Source: Sabellastarte sp. h YS-2021
Lineage: Eukaryota > Annelida > Polychaeta > Sabellida > Sabellidae
Direction of reading: 5' to 3'
Length of the DNA stretch: 64,000 bases
Assembly: GCA_964017235.1 (NCBI GenBank)
Contig: OZ024930.1
Span: 153,264,221-153,328,220 of the forward strand
Shown here: positions 39,001 through 51,000 of the stretch, one piece after another
How positions within the stretch are numbered: the first letter of the stretch is position 1
Layout of the letters: every line of letters starts with the position of its first letter
The notes under the pieces: generated by a model
The model's input: the letters and a program-made list of their open reading frames with translations, nothing else
Databases searched by the model: none
Told to the model about the DNA's origin: nothing
Program-made: the position numbers and the translations under genes

Positions 39001-42000
39001 CAGCCCATGATTTCCTATAGGTTGGTTTACCATCCCAAACCTCTAGGACCAATAATAAGCGACTTATAGGCACTTTTATCTTTGGCTATCCTCGTTTGAC
39101 CTTGAAGGAGGGGCCCAAGGTCAAATCCGACCACACCAGAAGATTCCCAGCCCATGATTTCCTATATGCTGGTTTACCATCCCAAACCTCTAGGACCAAT
39201 AATAAGCGAGTTATAAGCACTTTTAAGTTTGGCCGTCCTCATTTGACCTTGAATGAGGGGCCCAAGGTCAAATCCGACCACACCAGAAGATTCCCAGCCC
39301 ATGATTTCCTATATGTTGGTTTACCATCCCAAACCTCTAGGACCAATAATAAGAGAGTTATAGGCACTTTTACCTTTGGCTATCTTCCTTTGACCTTGAA
39401 GGAGGGGCCCAAGGTCAAATCCGACCACACCACAAGATTTCCAGCCAATGATTTCCTATATGCTGGTTTACCATCCCAAACCTCTAGGACCAACAATAAG
39501 CGAGTTATAAGCACTTTTAAGTTTGGCTGTCCTCGTTTCACCTTGAAGGAGGGGCCCAAGGTCAAATCTGACCACGCCAGAAGATTCCCAGCCCATGATT
39601 TCCTATATGTTGGTTTACCATCCCAAACCTCTAGGATCGATAATAAGCGAGTTATAAGCACTTTTAAGTTCTGCTATCCTCGTTTGACCTTGAAGGAGGG
39701 GTCCAAGGTCAAATCTGACCACATCAGAAGATTTGCAGCACATGATTTCCTATAGGTTGGCTTCACATTGCAAACCTCTAGGACCAATAATAAGGGAGAT
39801 ATAGGCACTTTTAAAGTCCGCTATGTGGGTTACTTCGGCACTCCGTGGATGACCTTGAATTAGGAGCTTCAAGGTCAAATGTGTGCAAGGTTGTAGAGGA
39901 CATGTATATGTGTCATATATATCACCTATGAAGAGATTCAACCTTCTACCTATGAGGAACAGCCAGTACAAAAATGTAGATTATTTTCAAAGAAATGCCC
40001 GTGGCGGCCATCTTGTTTTTCAGAATGAGGCTATTTTCCTTCCCAGAGAAGCTTACCTCCCAATGAAGATATCCTGCAAATTTGGTGAACCTAGCTGCTG
40101 TTGTTTTCCTCTTAGAGCGTTAACGCCGAAAATCTCTCTACGCGCGGCGGCGGCGTAGCGGACGCTAAACCAAAGTATCCACCGGATGCTTCCGGTGGAT
40201 ACAATAACTCACAAACTGGGATAACCTGTTTCTTGTTTGCCAACATGTCTATCTTAGGATGGTGCCACTGTTCACAGATTTTGTCAAACATCTCCTGAAG
40301 GAGTTACCATTCTACCTGAATAATCTGCCTGCCTAGGAATAGCATAAATTCTACAACCATAGACAGCCTGGAATGTGACAGATTCTCAGAATAATCTGTC
40401 TGAAATTGTATCATAATTGGAGTCTCTAAAACAGGACACAGAGAGATCCTGACCTCATACTGCCCTCTTTGTTTATGTAGGAGACAATCATGGGGTGTCT
40501 GTTGCATCAAAACTGTCTGGCCTGAACAAAACTTTTTTAGGGCTAGTAGGACTGCCAAGAAGTTCCTAAAAATTTATGTATAACATGCTTGCTGGAACTG
40601 ACAAGATGTCTTTTGTTGTGTGAGCACTGAACCTTTGCTTCATGCATCTGGAAAGATTTGCCACAAGTGCTGAACAGAATGTAGAGAATGGCCAGGAATG
40701 ACATTGGCTTCCTCTAGCTAACCATTTGAAGTGCATATAGAAATAGAAATCCTTGTATCCAGTGGCTCTGAAATGTGCCAGTAATTTCTGAGATGCCATT
40801 GAATTGGTCTCATGTGAAGATAGCCTGATGGCAGTTGCTTCTCTGCAGTAGTCGGAAGAGGTATTTGAGACACCAGTTGTTTGACTGAATAAACTGGTTT
40901 CTCCAGAAGGGATGTTGTCTTTGTGTTTAAGTCCTGCTACCTGTATGTGGTGGGTCAGGCCATCCCTTCTTCTAGGTTGTATTAGTTGCCTACAAAGTCA
41001 AACACTTATTTGAGGACCACTTCTGACTTTTGAATGTTCAGACTTCCTTAGACATGGCTAACACGAACCAGTCATCTAAGTACCAGTGATTTCTTATATC
41101 CCTTGCCCTGAGCTGTGAGTTTCACTTCTATTACTATGATTGTGAATTCCATGGGGGCTGTTGAAAGTTCATGGGCAGAGTCTTGAACTGGAAAGTTTAA
41201 CCTTGTTAATAGAATCTTAGGCACATTTTTGACTGATAGAGATGTGAAAGTAAGCGTTTGGATCGGAAAAGGCCTGTCCTAAAAGGCCAGGCAGGATTGA
41301 ACGTTGACCTGTTCTAAGGCCTGCTTTCGTAGGAAAGAATGCAATGCTCTCTACGGGTAGCTGTTCCTGAGGGCTTGGCATATTAGCTCTAAATGAGAGG
41401 CTTTATTTTAAAAGGAAGGTTGTAGCCCTTTTTAAAAATCAAGACCACATTTAAGACTCAAACACTGGGTTGTCTAGGCTTGACAAAATATCTGCAGCCA
41501 GCCTCCCACGGGGAGATTTGTTAAACACTGGGGACATTTGGCATAGGAAGAACACATTCTGATAGATTTGTAAAAGAAACATTGTTCAAATGCTTTATTC
41601 TATTCTGTGCATGATCAGGGCTTAGGACTGTCATTTGCAGCTGCCCCATACAGTAAGTGCAGGAGTTGCAACATGTTTTAAGTTTGCAGAACTTTGAATA
41701 ACATGGTCTACTTGATTTACAGACTTTAAATTGATTTTTGGAGTCACATCTAATATGAACTTATCCTTCACATTATTGTCTACAGAGTTCATAAAAGAAA
41801 AGTAATTGTCCTTTAAATGACTGCGCCCCTCACCTCCCCCCAGTACTCAGGCACTCTTGCCTTTGCCTCTTGAAGGATGGCTAGTACTCTTGAAAAACGT
41901 CCAAGCAAAGCCTTCAGCCTGCTGACTTAGTGGCCACTAGACGACTCTTGGCTGTGTGATTGCTGATGAGAACCTGATGTGTGGTAAGGTTGGTAGTAGT

Positions 42001-45000
42001 TACCCTTCTTATGACCAATCCTTGCTGAACCTGATGTTGGTTTTGGGGATACGGTAAGCAATCTGTTCATATTTGGCAATGTCATCATCTACCTGCCTAA
42101 GGGCTGCATGGGGAAAGCCCAGAAAGCTTGACTGGTGTGTTACACTAGGCAGACCAGTTGATCAGCTAAATGCTGGATTTAAGATGCTCCAGAAAGGAAT
42201 CTCTGCGCTCAAGGTAAAGTTAGCCAGTTGCACAAACATTACATCTGCCAAATGTTGGACAAATTTTCACATACTATAAGCCACTTCTTTGTTAAAGGCT
42301 GTCAAATCACATAGTTATCCACAACCTTCTGTGTTTGGCTTTAAAGATTTTCCTGTATGAAGCTCCTGCCAGTCTGCTAAGATAATGGTCTGCACATGGG
42401 AGGACAAGACCTGTTCCAGATGGCTTGTCAACTTGAGACTAACTTATGGTTTATAGTCTCCAGTTTTATGACATAACCAGTCTTACAGGGCATGTCCAAA
42501 ATATTTTCCCAACTGGCTGTAATATCTTTAATAACCATAAAATTCCAGGACAAGAAATTATGTGACCAACCCATGAAAGCTCTAACTACCCAGACTCTTT
42601 CCCTGCAGACTATCTATACCTCAGGCAGCAATTTATCAGAGTTCTGATTCAGTTCCTGTTCTGAACTGGGCTTTCCCAGTAATCTGACCCCTCCATGCAG
42701 GGGAGTTAGGTCTACCGACAAACACAGGCTTCTGACGAAAGTTTGTTCAGACGAGAAAACAATATCTCATGTCTGTTGACCAATGATTGAAAAAAATTAT
42801 CCAAAGTTATTATAATCATTACACTACTTCAGCTGAGTCGGAAATGGTAGGACCAGAAACACTGACAAAATCCTTACATGGAATTCTGTAGCAAAGAACC
42901 ACTAAAACTAGAGGATTGCTTGCAAAAAAAAAAGATAATGTTTTTGCACAGCAAAAACAAAGTGTCCCGAAAAGGATATAAAGTTGAGTGCTAAAGTATT
43001 AAGAAAATGCTCTACTTCTAGCCTTATACTGTTGTGGCAACCAAAGTCAGCGTAGTCTGCTCTGTCTAGCACAGTTTTCAAGATATAAGCATTTTTTGTG
43101 TTTTACAATTTTTGAAAAATATTCGAAAATTCAAAATGGCCGTCATTTTTGGCGAGACAAAAATTTTTTGAAAAGTGGGATGACTACTCTGTACAGATAC
43201 CCTGTGATTCAAAAATTTCGTCAAAATGCCTCTATCTAGCACGGTTTTTGAGATATAAGCATTTTTGTGTTTTGCAATTTTTGCAAAAAATTCGAAAATT
43301 CAAAATGGCCGTCATTTTTGGCGAGACAAAATTTTTTTGAAAATTGGGATGACTACTCTGTAGAGATACCCTGTGGTTCAAAAATTTTGTCGAAATCCCT
43401 CTATCTAGTACGGTTTTCGAGATATAAGCATTTTTGTGTTTTGCAATTTTTGCGAAAAATTCGAAAAGGCCGCAATATTTGGCAAGACAAAAATTTTTAG
43501 AAAATTGGCATGGCTACTCTTCAGAGATACCCTGGAGATCAAAATTTCGTTGAAATCGCTCTATGTCGCATGGTTTTCGAGATATAAGCATTTTTGTGTT
43601 TTGTAATTTTTGCGAAAAATTTGAAAATTCAAAATGGCAGCCAATTTTGGCGAGACAAAAAATTTTTGAAAACTGGGATAGCTACTCTGCAGAGGTACCC
43701 TAAAGGGTCAAAAATTTTGTCGAAATCGCTCTATTTAGCACGGTTTTCGAGATATAAGCATTTTTGTGTTTCGCAATTTTTGCGAAAAATTCGAAAATTC
43801 AAAATGGCCGCCATTTTTGGCGAGACAATTTTTTTTTTGAAAACTGGGATAGCTGCTCTGCAGAGATAACCTGGGGGTCAAAAATTTCATCGAAATCGCT
43901 CTATCTAGCACGGTTTTTGAGATATAAGCATTTTGTGTTTTCCTTATTTGGAAAATTCATAATGATTAATTAATCATTAATTACTCGGCCATTTCTTAAC
44001 CAATCAATGCCAAAATCTAATGATTTCCAGATTTTAATAGAATGAATGTATTTGCCAAGTGTCAGGTGAATTGATAAAATTCCTTTCAAGTTATCATCCG
44101 GACAAGCTTACCCATCGAAAAAAGACATTTTTGGTCATGTGACCTCTCTGATTGGTCGAAATATCACTGCAGCATATTCAAAAAAATTCCCCAGGGTTAC
44201 TGCATACACCTGCCAAATTTGAAAAGAATCCACCCAACAGTCAAAGAGTTATGAGGAAAGAAAATGCGGAGCTCACGGAGCGGGGGGAGCCAAATACCCT
44301 CCCATATACAAACAAGCGTCCCTTGCGGGACGCTTAATAATTACCAGCAGTTGAATGTTTTTCAAGAAAAACATCTCCTGTGAGAGGGTGCAGTGAAGCC
44401 AAATCATAACTGGTAAACCCAGCAAACACTTAATAGACATGACTAGCACATGGTCTCGTTGGTGATGATGTAAGAGATCTCGTAATTTGCCAGGCAGGGG
44501 TGAAAGAAAATCCACAGTAATATTAATAATAAGTCTTCATGAAGTATAAAGTAACATATCTGCCTCTGCCAAGGAGGTTTTGTTTCTAGTGGAGTTCATT
44601 AGTCTGACTGTATGTTTCTTTGTTTGTTTGGAAAGTAACTCAAAAAGTTATGGACAGATTTTGATTAAATTTTCAGGAAATGTTTTTTTTAATGGTACAA
44701 AGTACATATAACTTGTTTTTAGTGGTGATCTTGTTCACCATTTGTATCCCGGAATTTTTAAGAGGATTTTTTATCATTGCACTCATAAACAATAGTTGCA
44801 GTGTTGTGGGAAGTATGTTCTCTATGAGCTATCTTGTCTGTTATGTAATTCCAATGGACTATTGTAATTCAGATAATTACAATGGAAATCAAACATGACA
44901 TATGACTTGTATGCATAAAACTGAACACCATAACACTGATTGCGATGCCATAAGACTGATTGTGGCGCCATAACAATGATGGTAAACTCTTTCATCCTTT

Positions 45001-48000
45001 TTATGCCTCAGATTCTAGGAATTATTGGTAATATTGTTCCAACTTTGATAATACACAGACACCTTGAGGCAATTACAAGTGTGATGGCTCAGCTACTAAA
45101 AACTCAATATAAGTCCATAATTCTTATATCTGGCCAGGGTCTTTGTAAGAATTAGAAATAAGATATTGCAATAAAAAATAAATGTCAAATTATTTCTCTT
45201 GGAATTATGTAAAATTCTAATCTACTCTGATTCTAATTCTATATTTCATGGAATTTGCTTTATTTTCTTACCCTTTAGGGGTACAACTTGGGGAAAAAAC
45301 TCAGTTGTGAGAAAGCTTTTCAATGACTCTCCCAATTTTTTTCCAGACATTTTACTGACTTAAAGTTCTGATAAGCAAATCTGGTGGAAGATGTAAACAA
45401 ATTTATTAAAATAAAATATAAAATGTCAAAACAAAAGGAAAGGAAAAAGGAAAATTATCTCAAAAATAGTAATTAGGTGCATATATAAACAATATTTTAA
45501 CAGTTTTGTGAGTCTCGGTGCAGTAGGAAATATTCCTGAAAATCACCCCCAGGATGTTCTAAGACTTTTTTCTCCCCTCGCTCACCCCTGTGAAATCCCC
45601 CCCGCCCCCCTCAGTATTCTGTACTTTAATGTAACCAAATAAGTCAATTACATACAATTATTTATTTTTCCCTTCTATGAAACCATTAGACATATGAAAA
45701 TGGAGGATTTCCATGGAGGAGGATTTTGTGATACACCAGATTCCATCAACTCCAGGAAGTAGTCACTGGCCTCCCATTCTCTGCGGCCAGTTAGTTACAT
45801 ATTTTACATATCTTGATGAATTCTAATTTCTTATACCAGTTTAAACTTTAAATCTTGGACACTTTTAATTTGCACACATAGACATTAACACAAGTCAGGG
45901 CCTGTATCCACAAAGAGATCTTAAGTCTGAGACACAAAATTGTCTCAGATTTGAGATTTGGTCTCAGCTGAGACCAAGTCTCAACTTTGTATTCGCAAAC
46001 AGGTTCTCAGCTGAGACCAAACTGAGACCAGTCTCAAGTCTTTCCAATGTAAACAAACCCTATACTTGCAAATATAACCAACATTTTTTTAAAGATGAAA
46101 AGTGTTTGTGTGTTTTAATTCTTCACAAAAATTATACTGTCTATTAAAACTAGAAATAGGCCGCCCTGTTGATAGTAGATGCGAATAGAAACAGGATAGC
46201 ATAGAAGAACACACATTATCATGTGTAATGTCCACCCATGAACCTTTTGCCCAAATTGTACAGTAGTCTTACAAGACCCTGTTTCATTTGTAAAATATAT
46301 CAATGATGCTTAAATATTTGTTAGTGTAGATGTAAATAATTTCAGCTTCATGCCTTTTTGCATTGGTTGGGTTGAAAATTTTGACGAAATCACTCTATCT
46401 TGCACGGTTAAGAAGAAGCAAATTCCTGTTTTTCTATTTTTGGCAAAAATTTGAAAATTCAAAATGGCCGCCATTTTTGGGAAAAGGAAATTTTTTTGAA
46501 AATTGCCAAGAGTACATTTCTTAGATACCCTATGGGTCGAAAATTTCAACGAAATAACTCTATTTTGCACGGTTAAGGCCAGTTTGTGTTTTTCCATTTT
46601 GGGCAAAAATTCGAAAATTCAAAATGGCTGCCATTTTTGGGGAGGGGAAAATTTTTTGAAAATTGCAAAGATTACATTCCTTAGACACCCTGTGGGTTGA
46701 AAATTTCGACGAAATCGCTCTATCTCGCATGGTTAAGGAGATAGAAGCAAATTTGTGTTTTGCCATTTTTGGCAAAAATTCGAAAATTCAAAATGGCCGC
46801 CATTTTAGGGGAGGGGAAATTTTTTTTTAAATTGCCAAGAATACAATGCTCAAATACCTGTGGGTCGAAAATTTTGATGAAATCGCTCTATCTCGCATGG
46901 TTAAGGAGATAGAAGGAAATTTGTGTTTTGCCATTTTTGGCAAAACTTCGAAAATTCAAAATGGCCGCCATTTTTGGGGAGGGGAAAATTTTTTGAAAAT
47001 TGCAAAGATTGCATTCCTTAGATACCCTGTGGGTCGAAAATTTCGACGAAATCGCTCTATCTTGCACGGTTAAGGAGATAGAAGCAAATTTGTGTTTTGC
47101 CATTTTTGGCAAAAATTCAAAAATTCAAAATGGCCGCCATTTTTGGGGAGGGGAAAATTTTTTAAAAATTAACAAGAGTACAATGCTCAGATACCCTGTG
47201 GGTCGAAAATTTTGACGAAATCGCTCTATCTCGCACGGTTAAGGAGATAGAAGCAAATTTGTGTTTTGCCATTTTTGGGGAGGGGAAAATTTTTTAAAAA
47301 TTAACAAGAGTACAATGCTCAGATACCCTGTGGGTCGAAAATTTTGACGAAAACGCTCTATCTCGCACGGTTAAGGAGATAGAAGCAAATTTGTGTTTTG
47401 CCATTTTTGGCAAAAATTCGAAAATTCAAAATGGCCGCCATTTTTGCGGAGGGGAAAATTTTTTGAAAATTGCAAAGATTACATTCCTGAGATACCCTGT
47501 GGGTCGAAAATTTCGACGAAATCGCTCTATCTCGCACGGTTAAGGAGATAGAAGCAAATTTGTGTTTTGCCATTTTTGGCAAAAATTTGAAAATTCAAAA
47601 TGGCCGCCATTTTTGGGGAGGGGAAAATTTTTTGAAAATTGCAAAGATTACATTCCTTGCATACCCTGTGGGTCGAAAATTTTGACGAAATCGCTCTATC
47701 TGGCACGGTTAAGGAGATAGAAGGAAATTTGTGTTTTGCCATTTTTGGCAAAAATTCGAAAATTCAAAATGGCCGCCATTTTTGGGGAGGGGAAAATTTT
47801 TGGAAAATTGCAAAGATTGCATTCCTTAGACACCCTGTGGGTCGAAAATTTCGACGAAATCACTCTATCTCGCACGGTTAAGGAGATAGAAGCAAATTAG
47901 TGTTTTGCCATTTTTGGCAACAATTCGAAAATTCAAAATGGCCGCCATTTTTGGAGAGGGGAAAATTTTTTGAAAATTACCAAGAGTACAATGCTCAGAT

Positions 48001-51000
48001 ACCCTGTGGGTCAAAAATTTTGACGAAATCGCTCTATCTGGCACGGTTAAGGAGATAGAAGCAAATTTGTGTTTTGCCATTTTTGGCAAAAATTCGAAAA
48101 TTCAAAATGGCCGCCATTTTTGGGGAGGGGAAAATTTTTTGAAAATTGCAAAGATTGCATTCCTTAGATACCCTGTGGGTCGAAAATTTCGACGAAATCG
48201 CTCTATCTTGCACGGTTAAGGAGATAGAAGCAAATTTGTGTTTTGCCATTTTTGGCAAAAATTCGAAAATTCAAAATGGCCGCCATTTTTGGGGAGGGGA
48301 AAATTTTTGGAAAATTGCAAATATTACATTCCTTAGATACCCTGTGGGTCGAAAATTTCGACGAAATCGCTCTATCTCGCACGGTTAAGGAGATAGAAGG
48401 AAATTTGTGTTTTGCCATTTTTGGCAAAAATTCAAAATGGCCGCCATTTTTGGGGAGGGGAAAACTTTTTAAAAATTGGCAAGAGTAGAATTTTGAGATA
48501 CCCTGTGGGTCGAAAATTTTGCCGAAATCGCTCTATCTCGCACGGTTAAGGAGATAGAAGCAAATTAGTGTTTTGCCATTTTTGGCAAAAATTCAAAAAT
48601 TCAAAATGGCCGCCATTTTTGGGGAGGGGAAAATTTTTGGAAAATTGCATAGATTGCATTCCTTAAATACCCTGTGGGTCAAAAATTCTGTCGAAATCGC
48701 TCTATCTCTTACGGTTTCTGAGATATTAGCAAATTACTCAAAAGTAGTACTGAAAATACACAATGAAGTACCTAAATGGCTATTACTCATGTACTGACAA
48801 AGCTATCAGTCCCAAATGCAATACCAAGCGAGCTATGGACATAACAATCTTGTATTCAAAATTGTAGTAAAATATCTTTAATTATTTTGGCTTAAATGCA
48901 CGGAAACCAATGGGTACTGAAAATAGCTGTACTTAAGTATTACTCAGTAAGCAAAAGAGGTACAACAGCCAAAAGCAATCCCAAGCAAGCTACTGACCCA
49001 ATAAGCCTGCATACCAAATTTGGTGACAATAGCTCTAATACTTTTCCTTTAAATGAGCGGAAACCATGCGTGACGCCGGACATCGGACGCCGGACATCGG
49101 ACAACGGACATCGGACGGCGAAAAAAGCAAAAATAATATATCCACCCCCCAGGGGGGTGGACATAATAAAAATATAAATAAAACTAAAATAGAAAATTGT
49201 GTCAGTTGTTTTTTTATTTTGCATGTCACATGATCTACTTCTTTGTTGCTATGCAGTCAGAAAAAACTGCTGAAAAGTGTCTCAAATTAAGGTAGTTTTG
49301 GAACCAAAATTTGTGCTATCAGTTGTTTAAAAAGATTAGGCCAAGTATTATATACATTATAAATTATTTCTACTTTACCTTAAGACATACAAAGTAAAAA
49401 TATGTACCCCAGTTAAGATGAAATAATGCTTGAGACTTTTACCAAAATGTTTGAGACAACTATGTACCAGTCTTAAGTTTGAGACCAAATCTGAGACTAA
49501 ATTTGGTCTCAACTATTTTGTGAATGGCTAACAAGTCTGAGACCAAAAACAGTCTCAGATTTGAGATCAAAACTTAAGACTCGAGACAAAATTTGGTCTC
49601 AGCAAGTTTTATGAATACCGGCCCTGGTGCCCATATCCAGCAGGCTTATGGGAAATCCCCAAAAGTCCAAGTTATTTCTCATGCTTTCCTACACACAAAG
49701 ATATTACATGCTCTCCTGTTAACCAAGATCTGTCCTAGTGTCTTATATGAATGCATTATAACTCCAAAACTCACTGACAGTGAGAGAAGATCTTGAGTCT
49801 CTCGAACATGCAAACATTTACTATTTCTCTCTGCTGTGATTGTGTACTGGTGTCTTCTAATGTAAGAATTCAGCCCTGGATCCAGTGGCTTACAGAGCCA
49901 TTCCAGAATTTCAGGAAATTATTGAGGGTGATATGTGCACAAGGACATTTCAGAATGTACTTACATGACAGTGTTGATTCCAGTTAGCTGCTGAATCATC
50001 TGCAGACTACATCCAATTAACAAGGCTCTTCTGACAGAGGGGGTTTTCAACATCTTCCAGATCACTAAGGAGTCTTCTGTTAAAATTAGAAAACAGAATA
50101 AAATTAGAGGATTTCTCTGCTTAAACTCTGTAAGAGTATATTTTTAAAGCACACTAGTCAGATACCTGCAAATACAGTAAAGCTCTGTTTAGTGTAATCC
50201 AGAACGACCATTAAAATACATTCACTTACCCTGAATTTACAGATATCAGGAAAAATGTCGATGCGAACTAAGGAAGTGACTTTATTAGAAATATGACACT
50301 AGGTATTTGTCTTGAAAGAACCGATTCAGATTTGGGTAACTACGTTTTAATTGTAACCAACTGGAAGTGCCAGAGAAGCAAGCATGGCAGATGATGTATT
50401 ATTATTATTATGTATTTATACTCGGCGCAATATCTCCATATACTACAGGACTCAAAGCGCTATTTAACCAATCCGACTGTACAGGTACAGCCCCAACTCA
50501 CAAGTAACTGACATTCCCCTAACTGGAAGATAGAGGCTCAAGGATGACCATTTATCAACGTCCTTGAGGTTCTTTAACCTGCCACTGGGGATAGGACCCA
50601 ATGACAGAGGCACTATGTATCTGCCTGTACCTGGGATTGAACCCACGTCCTCTGAGTTCCTAGACAAGTGTGTTACCCGCTAGGCCACAGTGGTAAACAA
50701 AATGTTATGGAAATTAATGTTAAATATCTGTATAAGTAAGGAAAATTATGTGAAAACTAATATCAGGTAGAAAAATTTGACTAAGGTCTACCCAAGTATT
50801 TTATTGATTTACACAACAAAGTTCACTTTAAAGAGATTTCTACTAGGGAGAGTTGTACTCATTGGGGGTTAATTTGCATCTAATGGACACAGAATTTACA
50901 TCTACTTGAGACTACAAATTATGCTACAAGTTTTGCTTTTGCAGGAGTTTTATTGTATTTACTTAGATGAATCAAATATCTACAATTCATTTGGATGATT

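Larger units (their letters stand above)
45896..49626. mobile_element. TIR element with GAGACC-rich ends enclosing a satellite element
   Basis: Left end CAGGGCCTGTATCCACAAA (45896) and right end TTTATGAATACCGGCCCTG (to 49626) are inverted with a few mismatches. The adjoining sequence on both sides is full of TCTCAGATTTGAGA and GGTCTCAGCTGAGACC motifs. The middle is occupied by the satellite-cored element at 46228-49164. No target duplication is seen. Alternatively the ends belong to two separate copies. Confidence 0.55.
8642..49964. other. 41.3-kb HMIT intron hosting a nested gene and most repeats
   Basis: Bounded by the conserved TM7 splice (AT|G). It contains the opposite-strand GPCR at 33134-34255, its pseudogene at about 44850-45120, one whole DIRS element, a DIRS relic, SINEs, TIR elements and four satellite arrays. 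No further HMIT exon is needed: the frame joins directly from 49965 to 8641. Confidence 0.85.

Noticed and set aside
37773-39755. Tandem open frames of 72-219 residues with repeats of [12 protein letters not shown]
   Set aside because: They follow the 147-bp satellite, whose length is divisible by 3; frames exist on both strands and no start, splice or codon signal is present.
37585-39800. Regularly spaced direct repeats resembling a CRISPR array
   Set aside because: The whole unit is repeated with no unique spacers, and the DNA is clearly eukaryotic (spliced genes, SINEs).
46310-48800. Many 65-98-residue frames on both strands ([16 protein letters not shown] and similar)
   Set aside because: Translation shadows of the 169-bp satellite, recurring with each unit and broken by its indels.
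50633-50687. Possible tRNA gene from box A and box B motifs
   Set aside because: No cloverleaf with paired acceptor stem is evident and a SINE body with TAA tail follows; it matches a second copy at 12458.
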